Shown piece by piece: positions 24,401-36,400 of a DNA stretch of 64,000 bases. Where the stretch lies: the NCBI GenBank assembly GCA_900708905.1, contig CAADRB010000022.1:173457-237456 (forward strand), in the 5' to 3' direction. This stretch comes from Hymenolepis diminuta. Its lineage: Eukaryota > Platyhelminthes > Cestoda > Cyclophyllidea > Hymenolepididae. The position numbers and the translations under genes were made by a program. The notes beneath the pieces are model-generated. The model had not been told where the DNA came from, searched no databases, and saw only the letters and a list, made by a program, of their open reading frames with translations. How positions within the stretch are numbered: the stretch's first letter is position 1; each line of letters opens with the position of its first letter.

Positions 24401-27400
24401 AACCACCAGTAAAAATAGGTCCAAGAAATTCAAGAACAGATGGAAGGAGATTGATAACCTATCTACTAGGCGTTTGTTTGTGACAGAGTGACAAACTATC
24501 AGCTTTTTCCAGTTTATTTTAAACAGAAAAATAAATTTCTTTGCACTGTACCGGGCAGAAAGTTACTTACTTTTTTATAAAGGTTCTGAAAATTATAAAA
24601 ATTTTGTTTGTTTTACTAAATCTACCACAATTTTTGAGTTTACGCTCTGTTTGATATCTGATCCTCAAGCACATGGAGAAAAATGTTTTCGGCAATTCGA
24701 TTCAACAAAGCAATAATAAATTGTGCGTTAAAGCATTTAAGTAGAAAGGAAGGATTATTAAACCTCTCTGTGGAGAACCTCGAATTTCCAAACCTCATGC
24801 ATTATTTAGACTTAACCAATGTCACTGACCATTCTGCTTAATGGGTGTGCACCGATGCGGACCGAACCCGTGACCTAATCTATTGCATATAAGCACAATA
24901 ATTGATGCGCCACTGGTGCATACAATAAATTAATCTTAAAAAGATTATAGAGCTCTGTTACTTTCCGTTATCAAGCATTCCCCTTTCAGACCGGGAGCTA
25001 TTGCAATTTTCCATTCACCAACTTTCCCAATTTTAGCTTCCACCAACCTCAACGTACTCAAACGTCTCAAGCTGATAATGAACCGATTATTATCCACCCA
25101 CGAGAAATTTTTTTTCACTGTTTAAGGTCAAAACATTAATATTTCACTCTTTCCATTTGGTCTCTTCCATAGCAACCGATTATTACCACCTCACAGTAAG
25201 ACAAAAATTAGCAGGTTTAATAAAGTGAAATCAGTTAACAGAAAGTGTGAGAAATGATAGAGAGGAGGGATCAAAGAAATGTCAAGTGCAACGTTAGGTC
25301 ATCATGGAGTCATATTTCATTCGATTTTTTGAATTGGGTTGTAAAAGATTTACTAAATGGATATTTCAGGTTCAAAAATTCAAATTCCCTTGATTTCAAC
25401 AATTTCATGTCTACTATACCCAGTGACTACTCTTTTAATCAAGATGGTCGGCCTTGTCATTTCAATTCATTATTCTTCTAATGGCTGGGAAAACAAATGA
25501 TCTTATTCGATATTCAGCTGCTTATGGTCCTAATATAGGAGATATGAGATAGCCAGAATTGTTTACATAATAAATTATTTCCTTTTACTTATTTGACGAT
25601 GTCTAATGTTCACCTTGGGTGGAAATATTGCACACTTGAGTTCTTCTGGAGCTTTTATTCAGTTCACGTTAGATCTGTACCCCTCAGTCACCAATTATTC
25701 CAATATCTACATTTCAATTTCCATCCATTTTAATTCCTGTCTGTCTATGTTAACAGGCCCACTTGATCCCAGACATAAGTGTTCTGTGATAACAACAAGG
25801 CATAAATCAGCGAAAGGATACCTTTTCACTCGAATGAAAATGAGGCAACGCCTACAGTTAGAAACGTTTCGCTAAAATGTTTTATTTTCAGTTGAACAAG
25901 CTAAAATTAACTTTATTTCTGACCAAATAGCGCATTTATCGCCAGTTGGTTCGCAGCAAACACACACAGCAAACTCCGCAATAAATTTTAGCCCCCAAAA
26001 ATAGACAATTTTATTATTGTTGTGAAATTTTATCTCTGATATAATAGTCTATAGTATGAAAAATGGTCTTAAGTTAAAAGAAGTGTAATGAAAATGCTAC
26101 TGAGTAAATACTTTAAACTGACTAATTTTAATTTATGACTATCCATTTTACGGCCTCTAAAGCTAAGCTCAAACGGAAAGGGAAGAAAGGTCAAGTCAAA
26201 AAGACCTCAAAGTTCGATTTTGAAATCGTTATTTTTTCCTCCTCATGTATCAAAGTTTGAGAATAATCATATTTAGGTCAAAATACCTTATTGTAATTGA
26301 GGTTTTCTTTGAGACGTAAGCGGAGACTACTGAAGCAAATCCACAAATAGAAGAAACAGAGCGCAGGGAATCGCCCTCCTTTATTCGAACCACAGCATTT
26401 TTGCATTCTAAATAATATGGATTTGTTTAAATATGATGCAAAATTCTTGTCTCACGATTTTAAATCTTATAAGAGTTCCATTCATATTGTTGTGTCTTTA
26501 ATTCACTATAAAAAGCCACAAAATTAATTAAAAATACGCGTCTACCTTTAGTTGTTCCCTCCATGGAAAGATCAAGAAATTGCAGTAGAATTCCCTCAGC
26601 CTGTTCATTCACACTGATTGTCCGTTCACAGTTAAGATTCTTCGGATAGGAATTAGGATAATTTGGACTTTGAAGGACGCCTCCGGATTCCGTTACGTTA
26701 CCTCCGTCAGAAAAACATAGCGCTGAAACAAAAGTAAACTCCATTTTGATTTGGTGTATATTTTACAGGCAAAAAATTCGTTTTCTTTGCAAAATTTAAT
26801 GCACAATTTTAAATACTGATGTATAGAAGGAGTGCTCCCTAAAAAGATTTGAGCAAGCGAATGAAAATCAATATTATTAAAAACCACACATTAGACTGAA
26901 CATAATGTAATAACAATGGAAATACGTGGATAGATTGTATTGGATGAGGATAACACATGAATAGCCGACAAGCTAACAAATTTTACATGTTCTAGAATAA
27001 AATAGGGGTCAGAAGTGACCAGAATTGGAGGCTGCTACATTTACTCCATTTGAAAAGGCCGTAATTGGTATATTTGAATTTAAGCATAAAATCTATTGAG
27101 GAGCTGAGAAATACATGTTAACAATCTTAAACCTAAAATTCCCACATTGCTCCAGTTGTAGTTAAGACATCTTTGTCCTTAGAACTTCGTTTCTTGAGAT
27201 TTTCGAGAATGTCCGAATTTCGTTTAACTTTCGTGGCACTGAAGGAAAATTATAATGGTTATCGGTTTTCAGGGACAAAGCTTTACATTCATTTGCATTT
27301 TCCTATTATCATCTGGACCAAAGTAATTTTCTTGGAGAGGGAGGTGCACATTCGAAATGATCAAGGTTAAATAATTGGGTTATGTCAACTCCATCTATAA

Positions 27401-30400
27401 GGTTGCATATCCGCTTTTTCTTCTGACCAAGTTAGCAGGATGAGACTGAGCTACATTAATTTTATCATAGGCTAATAGCTTATAACCCTTAATCGGATGC
27501 TCGCATAAAAGCTGCCACTAGTGTTCATCTCATAAGCAACTGCTTCTCCAAAGGGCATGTATTTTCACTTGAGCATACACTAATCGAATGCGGCTACAAA
27601 CAATAGCTCTGTCTGAAGGTATGCCACGACACAACAGGGTGATTTTACGCAAAATGATCAAAAATTAATAATAACAAATAAAATAGTAATTTCAATAATT
27701 ATTACTATACCTGCTAGTCTACTTTCCCGTTATAGTAAAGACATTTACGCAATTCGCAGCTTGGCATATGATATCGCATATGCCGCGACATTTAATTTTC
27801 GCTAATGCGAGTATTCAATAACACATACCTTAATAAAGTGTGTAAATAAAATAACTAAGGCCATTCCGACTTTATCTAAATAGAACGGAAATGAGGATGA
27901 ATAAATAGAATATGTGAAACAATTCTCATTCGGATGAGAAATGTTTACTGACTGATGTGTTACTTTATCCAACCCTCTGTTTTTTTTTCATTACTGAAAA
28001 TTAGCCATAAGAATATATTATCAGACATATATTTGAGTAAAATAGTGTTCGGTAACTACTAAAGAGATATAATCGTCAAGGAGAATCCTTGAAATTTTAA
28101 CCTCCGAGATACTATTAAGTTAATGCAAAACTTGTTTGCATAAATGGCGCTTGAAGATCAACCTGTCACCGGAGTGATGGCAATGTCGCATGGATGTCAT
28201 GGGACCAGGAGTAGAGTGTTTCCTCATAATGATAAGGATTCCGGGATTTTGTTGAAGTTTTGCCACTGAAACCATTATTAATAGCCAGTTGATATAATCG
28301 TTTTAATGCCATCACTTTCACCGACTTAGGTATGTCAATATAACAAGTTGTCCAACACTGAGGTTGCATTAAGACTTTCAGCTTATGCATACTATCTGCC
28401 ACTGGTGTCAGATGAAAATATGAAAGGAAAGAATACGCATATTAATATGAGACATTGTTTTTTAACAGGCTGTGTGATCTATTTTATTACATTCTGATAT
28501 ACTCACCTAAAACTACTCACTATTATCTCCTGGCTAGGAACGTGCAGTTTACACAGAAAATTTAGATAGGTCAAAATGCCTTTTATAGTCTTTGTGTTAT
28601 TACTCATAACAAAGGAAAGACATCTTGAAAATATGTATCACTGAAAACGTCGATGTCACTTTTAATGAAATAGAAAAAATAGTTAAAATTGAGAGGTAGA
28701 TGAAGAAATTGGAATGGAAGAATTAAAGAAACCACATTTAATTGGAATTAGAGCTTCATCCAGTTAATTGTATAAAGATATGATTTTGTAAGATATTAAC
28801 CAGTTTCGGGTCACATGAGCAGACAATTTGATGTCAACTACTCAATTACAGTTTTGTGTTTGTAGTAGACTTATTATTTGATTTAATTAAGGGGTTGAAT
28901 AAGTCCATCAGTCTCCTCTGATTGTCCCTATTCTTTAGATATCTCTTTTTCAAAGCAATTCCATCAAGATTTGGGTTCTTTCCTTAAAATAAACTCAATG
29001 ACCTTAATCAATTTTGGGCTACGCCCTTGTCTAAAATGCCAAATGACGAAAGTGTCATATCAACTCTCTAATATTATATTTCTGCTTATAATCATGTTAT
29101 TTTATAAGTAAAACGCTTAGGAAATATAGTGTGCGCTCAATTTTGAGTAAAAGTAAAGTACACCATCGATCGAATCTCGGGGAAATAATTGCCTGTGATT
29201 ATCTTTCACAAACGAATGATTGTGGTCCGATATAAAATTTGCATCCATCAAAATGCTCACTGAAAAGGAATTAAAATCCAGATATTAAAAAGGGACTTAC
29301 TAAACTGTATGAATTTCCATTCTTAAGCAACCTTTAATGGAATAAGATATTTCACAGCAGAAAACGGAAGTGCAAAATATTTTGACAATAGGTATATTTC
29401 CTACCCTCAGATCTGGAGAAAAGCTCAAGCCTTGGAAGGAATTGGAATTTCAGTTGAAAGCCAGTAGATGTGGTCCTATCATCCGAACGGAATGCAAGAA
29501 GCAGATGTTTTGCTGAAGGACTGGGTATCAGAGGACCAGGGATGTAATCTCCGCAGAAAGAATGTGTTTTCCGAAATTCCTCAACTTGAATAAGGGGAAA
29601 ATCATTAAAGGCTCGTTCAGTCCACTTCTGTTGATTACTACTGCCGAATTTTTGCAGCAGTCTCACTTCATGGGTAATTTCATTGAGCAATTCAATCACT
29701 TCAAGATAATCCTGTCAGGCAGAAGACAGAAAAACAAACCACTCAGGCTGATTTAATTTCAATCCAATTTGTGAATAAAAAAACAGACTCAAAATTTTTA
29801 ATATATTTTATATAAATATAAAAGGAGACAAGATTATACCTGCTTGCAGTTAGCAAAATCTTTGTGGAATTGACTGTTTCTAGTTAAAGTTTCCTCATTT
29901 GTTTGAAACGCTGTGAATGAAAGACGAATGGATTGTTCGGGTTCGAATTGGAATAGGTAAAGGCAATTAGAGTTGGGTGGATATGTATCGGCGTAAAAAG
30001 GAGAGTTCGTCCATCCGATTTGGCCATCTCGATAGTCACTACCTCTATAGATAAACCAACACATTTTTGGTGCAGCCATTATTCCTGGTATCCCAAAATC
30101 TATAAATGAATAGGTAACAAAACATAAAGACTCTAAATGGTTCAAAGGATTAAGACCAATCGCTCGATCTCACTAACTGACCATAATCTCACCCAGAGAC
30201 TCCTAAGGGAAAGTGAGGAATTCAACTTTGGTTAGGCTTTTTGACATCTTGACTTCATTACTTATTTCTCTTTGATCCCCATGTCCAGATGCCACCTCAT
30301 GATTAAGACTGAGAAAATTAATTTAGTATTGCTCCGAGTAATTATTATAATAATGAAAAACGTTGATTTAATAAAATTTATGTAGTGATGATTATAAACT

Positions 30401-33400
30401 ATCAATTCTCACTTAATTGTTTATTACTGATATGCTTTAAATCACTGTTAAAGCACGATTTTCTGAATTTCTTGGAATAGGCTCTAATTACCAAATCGGA
30501 AGGACGCAAATGAACACTTGCGATTCTGAATTTTTTTACAATATATTAAGATTTTTTGTTTATTTTGAAATAAGCATATCTCAAATGCTACCTCTACTTT
30601 CACTGTCAGTAGACACTAATCTTTATCCGTCCTCCTTGTTATTTCGTTTCCAGTTTTTGAGTGCTATAAGTTTCAATTTGGGTGGCAAAGTTAAGAGTAT
30701 GATAATCTTCCCCACCACTCCCTACAAAGGTACTCTTTAACTGAGCCAGCCTGCATATATATTCATTGATAAATATACCAGGGAAAGGCTACTTTAACAA
30801 CTGTGGAGCATTCACTTATAGTTTAAATGGAAGACGAACAGAGATGCTATATCCTTTTTTATATAGTAAGACTCTTACATACTGTAGTACCTGCTAGGAG
30901 GTTTACTTCTGGTGTTATGATATATCCGCTCATTAGATAACGCCGGGTTTCAGAGAAGGTTAAGACAAAATCCTTTATTGTCTAAATAAAGGGATTATAT
31001 AGGAATATAAGTTATCTTTATCTTGTTGATGTCCAGAGATCAAATAATGCCAAACTGATAACAGTTTTTCTCTCAAATGAAAGTCGAAATGACAGGATCG
31101 ATGTACACCCATATATCAGATGAAAAATATGGGGGACTTTGAGACAACCTGCGGGAATTGATTGTCCCGAGACAAAACATAAACACTGCGTCTATGAGCA
31201 TTGTTTAGCCGGTTATAAATTACCTTTTGATTAAAAAAACCCCCTATAGTTCAAGTTTCAGACAAATTACAATTTTTCCTTGTTTGAATACGTTTCATTT
31301 CGTTAACTCATATATTGGGATTTTCATCTTACTAGGACAGATCTGTTTAGATTTCTGCATGGATGTTATTGAGCTAAAAGAATTTTATTCTTCGTTTAGC
31401 TTCAAGCAAATGGGTCAAAGTTGCCTTTTTCAGTGAACCACATCTCAAACGGTCCTAATTAATGTGTCTTTAATGCAGGTCAGCCATGAATACCACTTTA
31501 TTGACCCAATTAACTGACTAGTAAAATTATTTAAAAGTATCAATTCAAAGGAAAACAACTGAACCGATATTAAATCCAAATTTCCCCCGTTATTCGAGGT
31601 GGCAGAAATTCATCTTTTGTTGCCCTTAAGAACAAGATAATTAAAAGTTGACAACTAATGTAAAGTGTTCAAAATCGTTAAAACGCATATATCTTGAATT
31701 CTTCCATTTATTTCATTGAGATTATTTGCCATTTAATTCTGGTTGTTTTTATACTTAACAGTGATTCTCGCGATATATATCATTCTCGAAAACGGACGCA
31801 TTCATTGATTTTCAGTAGTATATATTTACACTTACCCATCACAAAAAGAAGGAATAGAAATGATTACTCTAATGATCAAAAACAAAATCTCTAATAAATT
31901 TTTTATTGCAGAATTCCACAGTCAGGCTAGTTAAAGCTTCAATATTTTATAATGTACACAAAACTTTGTTTGACATCTTTCTTCATAATCAGTGTTAAAT
32001 TGACTCCTAGGACCTGCTTGTAGCAGATGTGTGTTTACCAGTTAATACTAAGTTGACAGTTATTTAGACAGACGGGAAAAGAAAGCCAAATTCTTCTGTA
32101 TATTACAGTTTCCAGAACAAGAGACAAAAGTGATTGATTTTTCTGATGAGTCAGCCGAAATTCCAGGAGTCAGTTAGTGTTAGCTGAGTTGAGTATTAGA
32201 GCTGAACCGCATTTATATGAATTACTTAGCAAACAAAGTGAAGATAATAATTATACGTGAATCAAGACCTCTTAGTTTCATATATTTCATTCTATATTCA
32301 GGTCAGGTAATTTTAAAATACTTAACATCGATTAGAAGCATTTACCCGCATACTTGTCTGTTTATTTTGGTGTAAGTATTCCTGGTCTACCTCGAGAACA
32401 ACAATACTATCTACCCAATTAATTTAGTAGATAGGATTCTCGAAAACAGTCTTGTTTGTTTTAATAGCTGATTTTGCGCTGGTGGCGCAGTGGTTAACGT
32501 GCTCGTCTGAGAAACGGAGATCACGAGTTTAATGCCAGCCGGCGCATACTCAGTGAGCGAAATGGCCAGCTATACTGGTCAGGTTTGGTTAATACAGGGG
32601 CTGGCAGAATTCGTGTTACTCACCAAAGGGGCTCACTGATGCTATTCTCTATACCAAGATGAGTATCTGAAAAAGCTTTCCAACTTTGGCTTTGAAATTA
32701 TTATTATTATTATTTGAGTACGTATACGAAATGCATTCAAATTCGATTTCAGTGTGTCTCATAGAATTGGTGCAATTCTTTCGAGCAAGCAGCAAAAATG
32801 AATTTTAAACAAATAACTCTCACAAAATAAACTCAAATTGATAGAAAATTATATCAAACTGAATAAATCGGTTCTAATATTTGAGTACTTATCAACTTGC
32901 AAATGGATTGTTCAAAAACCGATGTAATTTTTTGAAAAAATTCAATATAAGGTCTGTAAAAGTATTTCATTTGCTAAAGGTACCAATCGATTAAATTCTT
33001 CAGTGAAATTTTTTAATATTTCAGTAATGTAAAATAGAAGATGTCGACCTTAGGATATTTATTCATCACTTTATTGAATTTATATGAATAATACTTACTA
33101 CATATAGTTGGGTGCAAACATTTTCGATAAAATGGAGACTTAGTCTACAAACTGTGAATGCCGAGTTCTTCCCAAATATGATGGATACAAATCATGGTTA
33201 GTACTTGCCATTCTTCAGGATTTGAAGAATCAACTTCTCTTTTGTCTCAATTTTCCAGAAATGATGTTGGCATTGTGATAGGTGACCTTTTGAAAAGAAT
33301 TTTAAAAGACAAAACAATCTAAAAACGCAGATTATTGACGTAATTGGAGTTCGATGCGTTTGGAGTGAAAGAGGTAGTTTCAGCAATATTTTAATATTTC

Positions 33401-36400
33401 CAATGGAATTCAGAAGAAACACTAAAAGTTGTGCACTTTTGCTTGCATGTCATAGCAACAAACAAAATTATTATTTTGAAAATATCTATAAAATTAATTT
33501 CTCTCTCATCCTTGCTTCATAAACTTTCCTGTAATGAGATACTTATAAGTGTCTGGTGGAAATTGAAAGTAAATTTCGAAATCATGATTGTAATGTTTTC
33601 TTCTCTATGTGCATCTAAGTTGACCTGACTTCTCCTAACCAAACAGCTTACCGTTCTTCTTAATAAGAATGGTAACAGTGCTACCACCAGGCCATAACAC
33701 TTCTGCAGTTTCAGATGCATCATGACGAGTCCATTTATTTAAAGATCATATCTAGAATACGGGGTGGACAGTATGATGCACAGCTTTTAAGTTCCAGTAC
33801 TTTGAAGAGAGAGTCCTGTGAGAATTAATGATTACCTTTTCTGCATTTTGAATTCTTTTCTAATATTTTTTTTGCTGAAAAGTTTATTCACAGAAACACT
33901 TCCCTTTATTTTGTCGATAAACATTGAATTTGGAATAATCAAATGAAAGCGCATATATGGCAGCGCAAAAATATACATTTCTCTTTAAAAATTTTTCTAA
34001 ACGTAGTCTCCATATTGTTAGTGATAAAGAAATAGGTGAAGACGAAATATTTGAAGATTTCTGTTCTTTGAAAATATAAAATATTAAACTCACATTAAAA
34101 CAAATCCTAAATCCTCAGTACTTCCTGAAAGTTCGTAAAACTGGCATAAAATGTATTAAATCAAAGAGATATCGAATACTACTCGAAATCAAATGAAACC
34201 GACCGCTATGTTCAAATACCACCATTAGCCTCTCTTTTACTGTTATTTTGGGCTAAAATTTGACGGAACAATTTCAGAAATCATGGGAAATATGAGAATC
34301 AAGAAAAAATTGAAATTTACTTTAATTAATCGCAAAATAAAAGCAGAAGGCAAGATCTGATTATTCTATGATCTCATTCTGAAGATAAGTCCAATGGGTT
34401 GCACTCCCAAATAATGAGGAGGAACAAGTTTTCAATAACGAAAAATGAAATGACACAATTTTTTCTATATCATAAAATTTTATTCGATGCCCTATTTACA
34501 GCTCTAGCGGCATATTTTTTTGTGAAAAGCAAAATAATGTTAATCGCACAGTTTAGAAGTAAAAAATTCAAAGCCGCAGTAAGTTTATGTGATTTCTACC
34601 AACGAAAAAAATATGCTGAATTCCACATATACTCTGTGCAAGCCATGAAGATGGAAGTGGCACCATTAGTCCATTCCATAAACATTTGCAATTTCAAAAG
34701 AATCTGTTCTTATTTTATCGGACTAATATGCGGGGATTTAAAAATAGGTGTTCATGATTATATACATAGAGAGTGTCTAAGGTATTTGAGGAAACTTATA
34801 TTTTTTGTAAGTTAAACTGACTCGATAGTAAGTAATGTATTTTTTATATCAGAAGATCTCTTGGCAGACACTACTGAAACTAATGAAAAGAAATGACACA
34901 CTGTAGTAGTGTCTATAAAAGTGAAACAGGAATTTGGAAATTGCAAGTTTTCTAAAAGTCTCCACATCTTTCGTTCGCAAAGTTGGAGACGAGGTGGTGA
35001 ACGAAAACGATGGTGATGAATTGGTCCCCACGACGAAGAGAAAATAGGAGAGCTGTCAACGCTCTGCTCACTCACTCACCCAGAACATCTGAGTTATGAG
35101 TGAGAAGAATGCATGACATAGCATGATGGACAAAATCCTAGAAAGTCAATGTGCGACGTCATGTCAAACCTCTTCAAATGTCTGAGGAAACAACCATATA
35201 TAAGGCATGTTGTTCATCAAGACCTCGGACGCAAGTCATACGTTCTTAGATGAGGTCAGTTGATGTGGATAAAAACAACTCAAGAGAATCGTTTAATGCG
35301 CGTGCAAAACGGTTCTTGAACAGATTGAAGCACCCAGAAGAATAGGAGAGTCTTTGGTTTCTCTGAGACGGATAAACTTTCACCAGGATGAAAAAGCGAA
35401 TGGAAGAAATGATAGATGGGTATGTGAGGGCGGACCCCACTGAAGTTTCAAACGTCATGCGTGCACGAATGTTCTAACAACGGTGGTGTTGTTAGCAGTG
35501 AGGGTGGGGTACATCATAACTCCTCCATTTTTCCACAGGATCTCCTCCACAGAGTCAATGCAGATGCAGATCAGGTGCAAATACCTATGTGGAGACTCTT
35601 CAAACCGCTGTTGTTAAGCTGTCTTCAGTAGATGGCGTAGACAATGAAGGGAGATCCCTCTATGTCTNNNNNNNNNNNNNNNNNNNNNNNNNNNNNNNNN
35701 NNNNNNNNNNNNNNNNNNNNNNNNNNNNNNNNNNNNNNNNNNNNNNNNNNNNNNNNNNNNNNNNNNNNNNNNNNNNNNNNNNNNNNNNNNNNNNNNNNNN
35801 NNNNNNNNNNNNNNNNNNNNNNNNNNNNNNNNNNNNNNNNNNNNNNNNNNNNNNNNNNNNNNNNNNNNNNNNNNNNNNNNNNNNNNNNNNNNNNNNNNNN
35901 NNNNNNNNNNNNNNNNNNNNNNNNNNNNNNNNNNNNNNNNNNNNNNNNNNNNNNNNNNNNNNNNNNNNNNNNNNNNNNNNNNNNNNNNNNNNNNNNNNNN
36001 NNNNNNNNNNNNNNNNNNNNNNNNNNNNNNNNNNNNNNNNNNNNNTAATAAGTATCCCATAACTCAAAATCCTCCTCCTCTCTCTCTCATAGAAGCAGTA
36101 ACCCAAGGAATGGAGGACATTAATGAAGACCACCCGGTCTGATGATTTCTTTTAGTCAGTCGCTTTCGGACTCGAACTGAGTGGATGATGCTCAAGACGG
36201 ATATATAGAATAAAACCTAGGCTAATAGGTATTATGTTTATTTGTTTTGTTTTTGCCTTTCCACCCTGTATTTATGTATTTATGAATTAAAACCTTCATT
36301 ATTAAAAACCGATATCCGCAAAACAATGTTTAAATCTATGGAAAAAAACTTTGAAACTGGTACACAAGGACGCAAGAAATCTTTAATTCTATCTCTTTTC

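Larger units (their letters stand above)
24026..26722 (-). other. CUB domain 5 (exons 26722-26546, unresolved, 24663-24571, 24105-24026)
   Basis: The first exon reads ALCFSDGG, GGVLQSPNYPNSYPKNLNCE and ILLQFLDLSMEGTTK, the N half of a CUB. Exon 24663-24571 reads IRYQTERKLKNCGRFSKTNK then IFIIFRTFIK, including the fourth cysteine (NCG). Exon 24105-24026 reads MITNKDANGANGFKIVWTKL, the last strand. The exon at 26546 leaves one base while that at 24663 needs two, so a linking exon of length 3n+1 is missing. It should carry the third cysteine (C..D/N). A 43-base candidate, 26329-26287, has compatible phases but no cysteine. Confidence 0.7.
34812..36255 (+). mobile_element. inverted-pair element, copy A
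   Basis: About 1.07 kb of sequence plus a 378-base N gap, repeated in reverse complement at 48421-49716. Signals suggest a transcription unit running +: a TATAAAA at 34914-34920 after a 10-bp-stem hairpin, and AATAAA at 36209-36214 followed by a T/G-rich stretch. Before the gap a frame reads YVETLQTAVVKLSSVDGVDN. After it a frame reads NKYPITQNPPPLSLIEAV and stops at the same TGA in both copies. I recognise no transposase, reverse transcriptase or terminal repeats. It may be a non-autonomous element or a duplicated gene copy. Confidence 0.65.

Noticed and set aside
25033..25085. A short - frame with ETFEYVEVGGS, resembling the C..DYVEV strand missing from CUB5.
   Set aside because: No cysteine, the acceptor would be phase 0 and the donor phase 1, neither matching the neighbouring exons; probably chance.
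26460..26545. Read-through of the CUB5 first exon giving INFVAFY, similar to the NFVAVY of NETO CUB2.
   Set aside because: The frame lacks the expected cysteine, soon stops, and has no donor in the phase needed. The GTAGAC donor at 26545 is better.
32695..32715. ATT run as a CRISPR or tandem-array feature.
   Set aside because: Simple 3-base repeat at the end of the SINE, with no spacers.
35589..36133. Long open frames across the N run.
   Set aside because: Open only because N has no stop codons; the real sequence is unknown.
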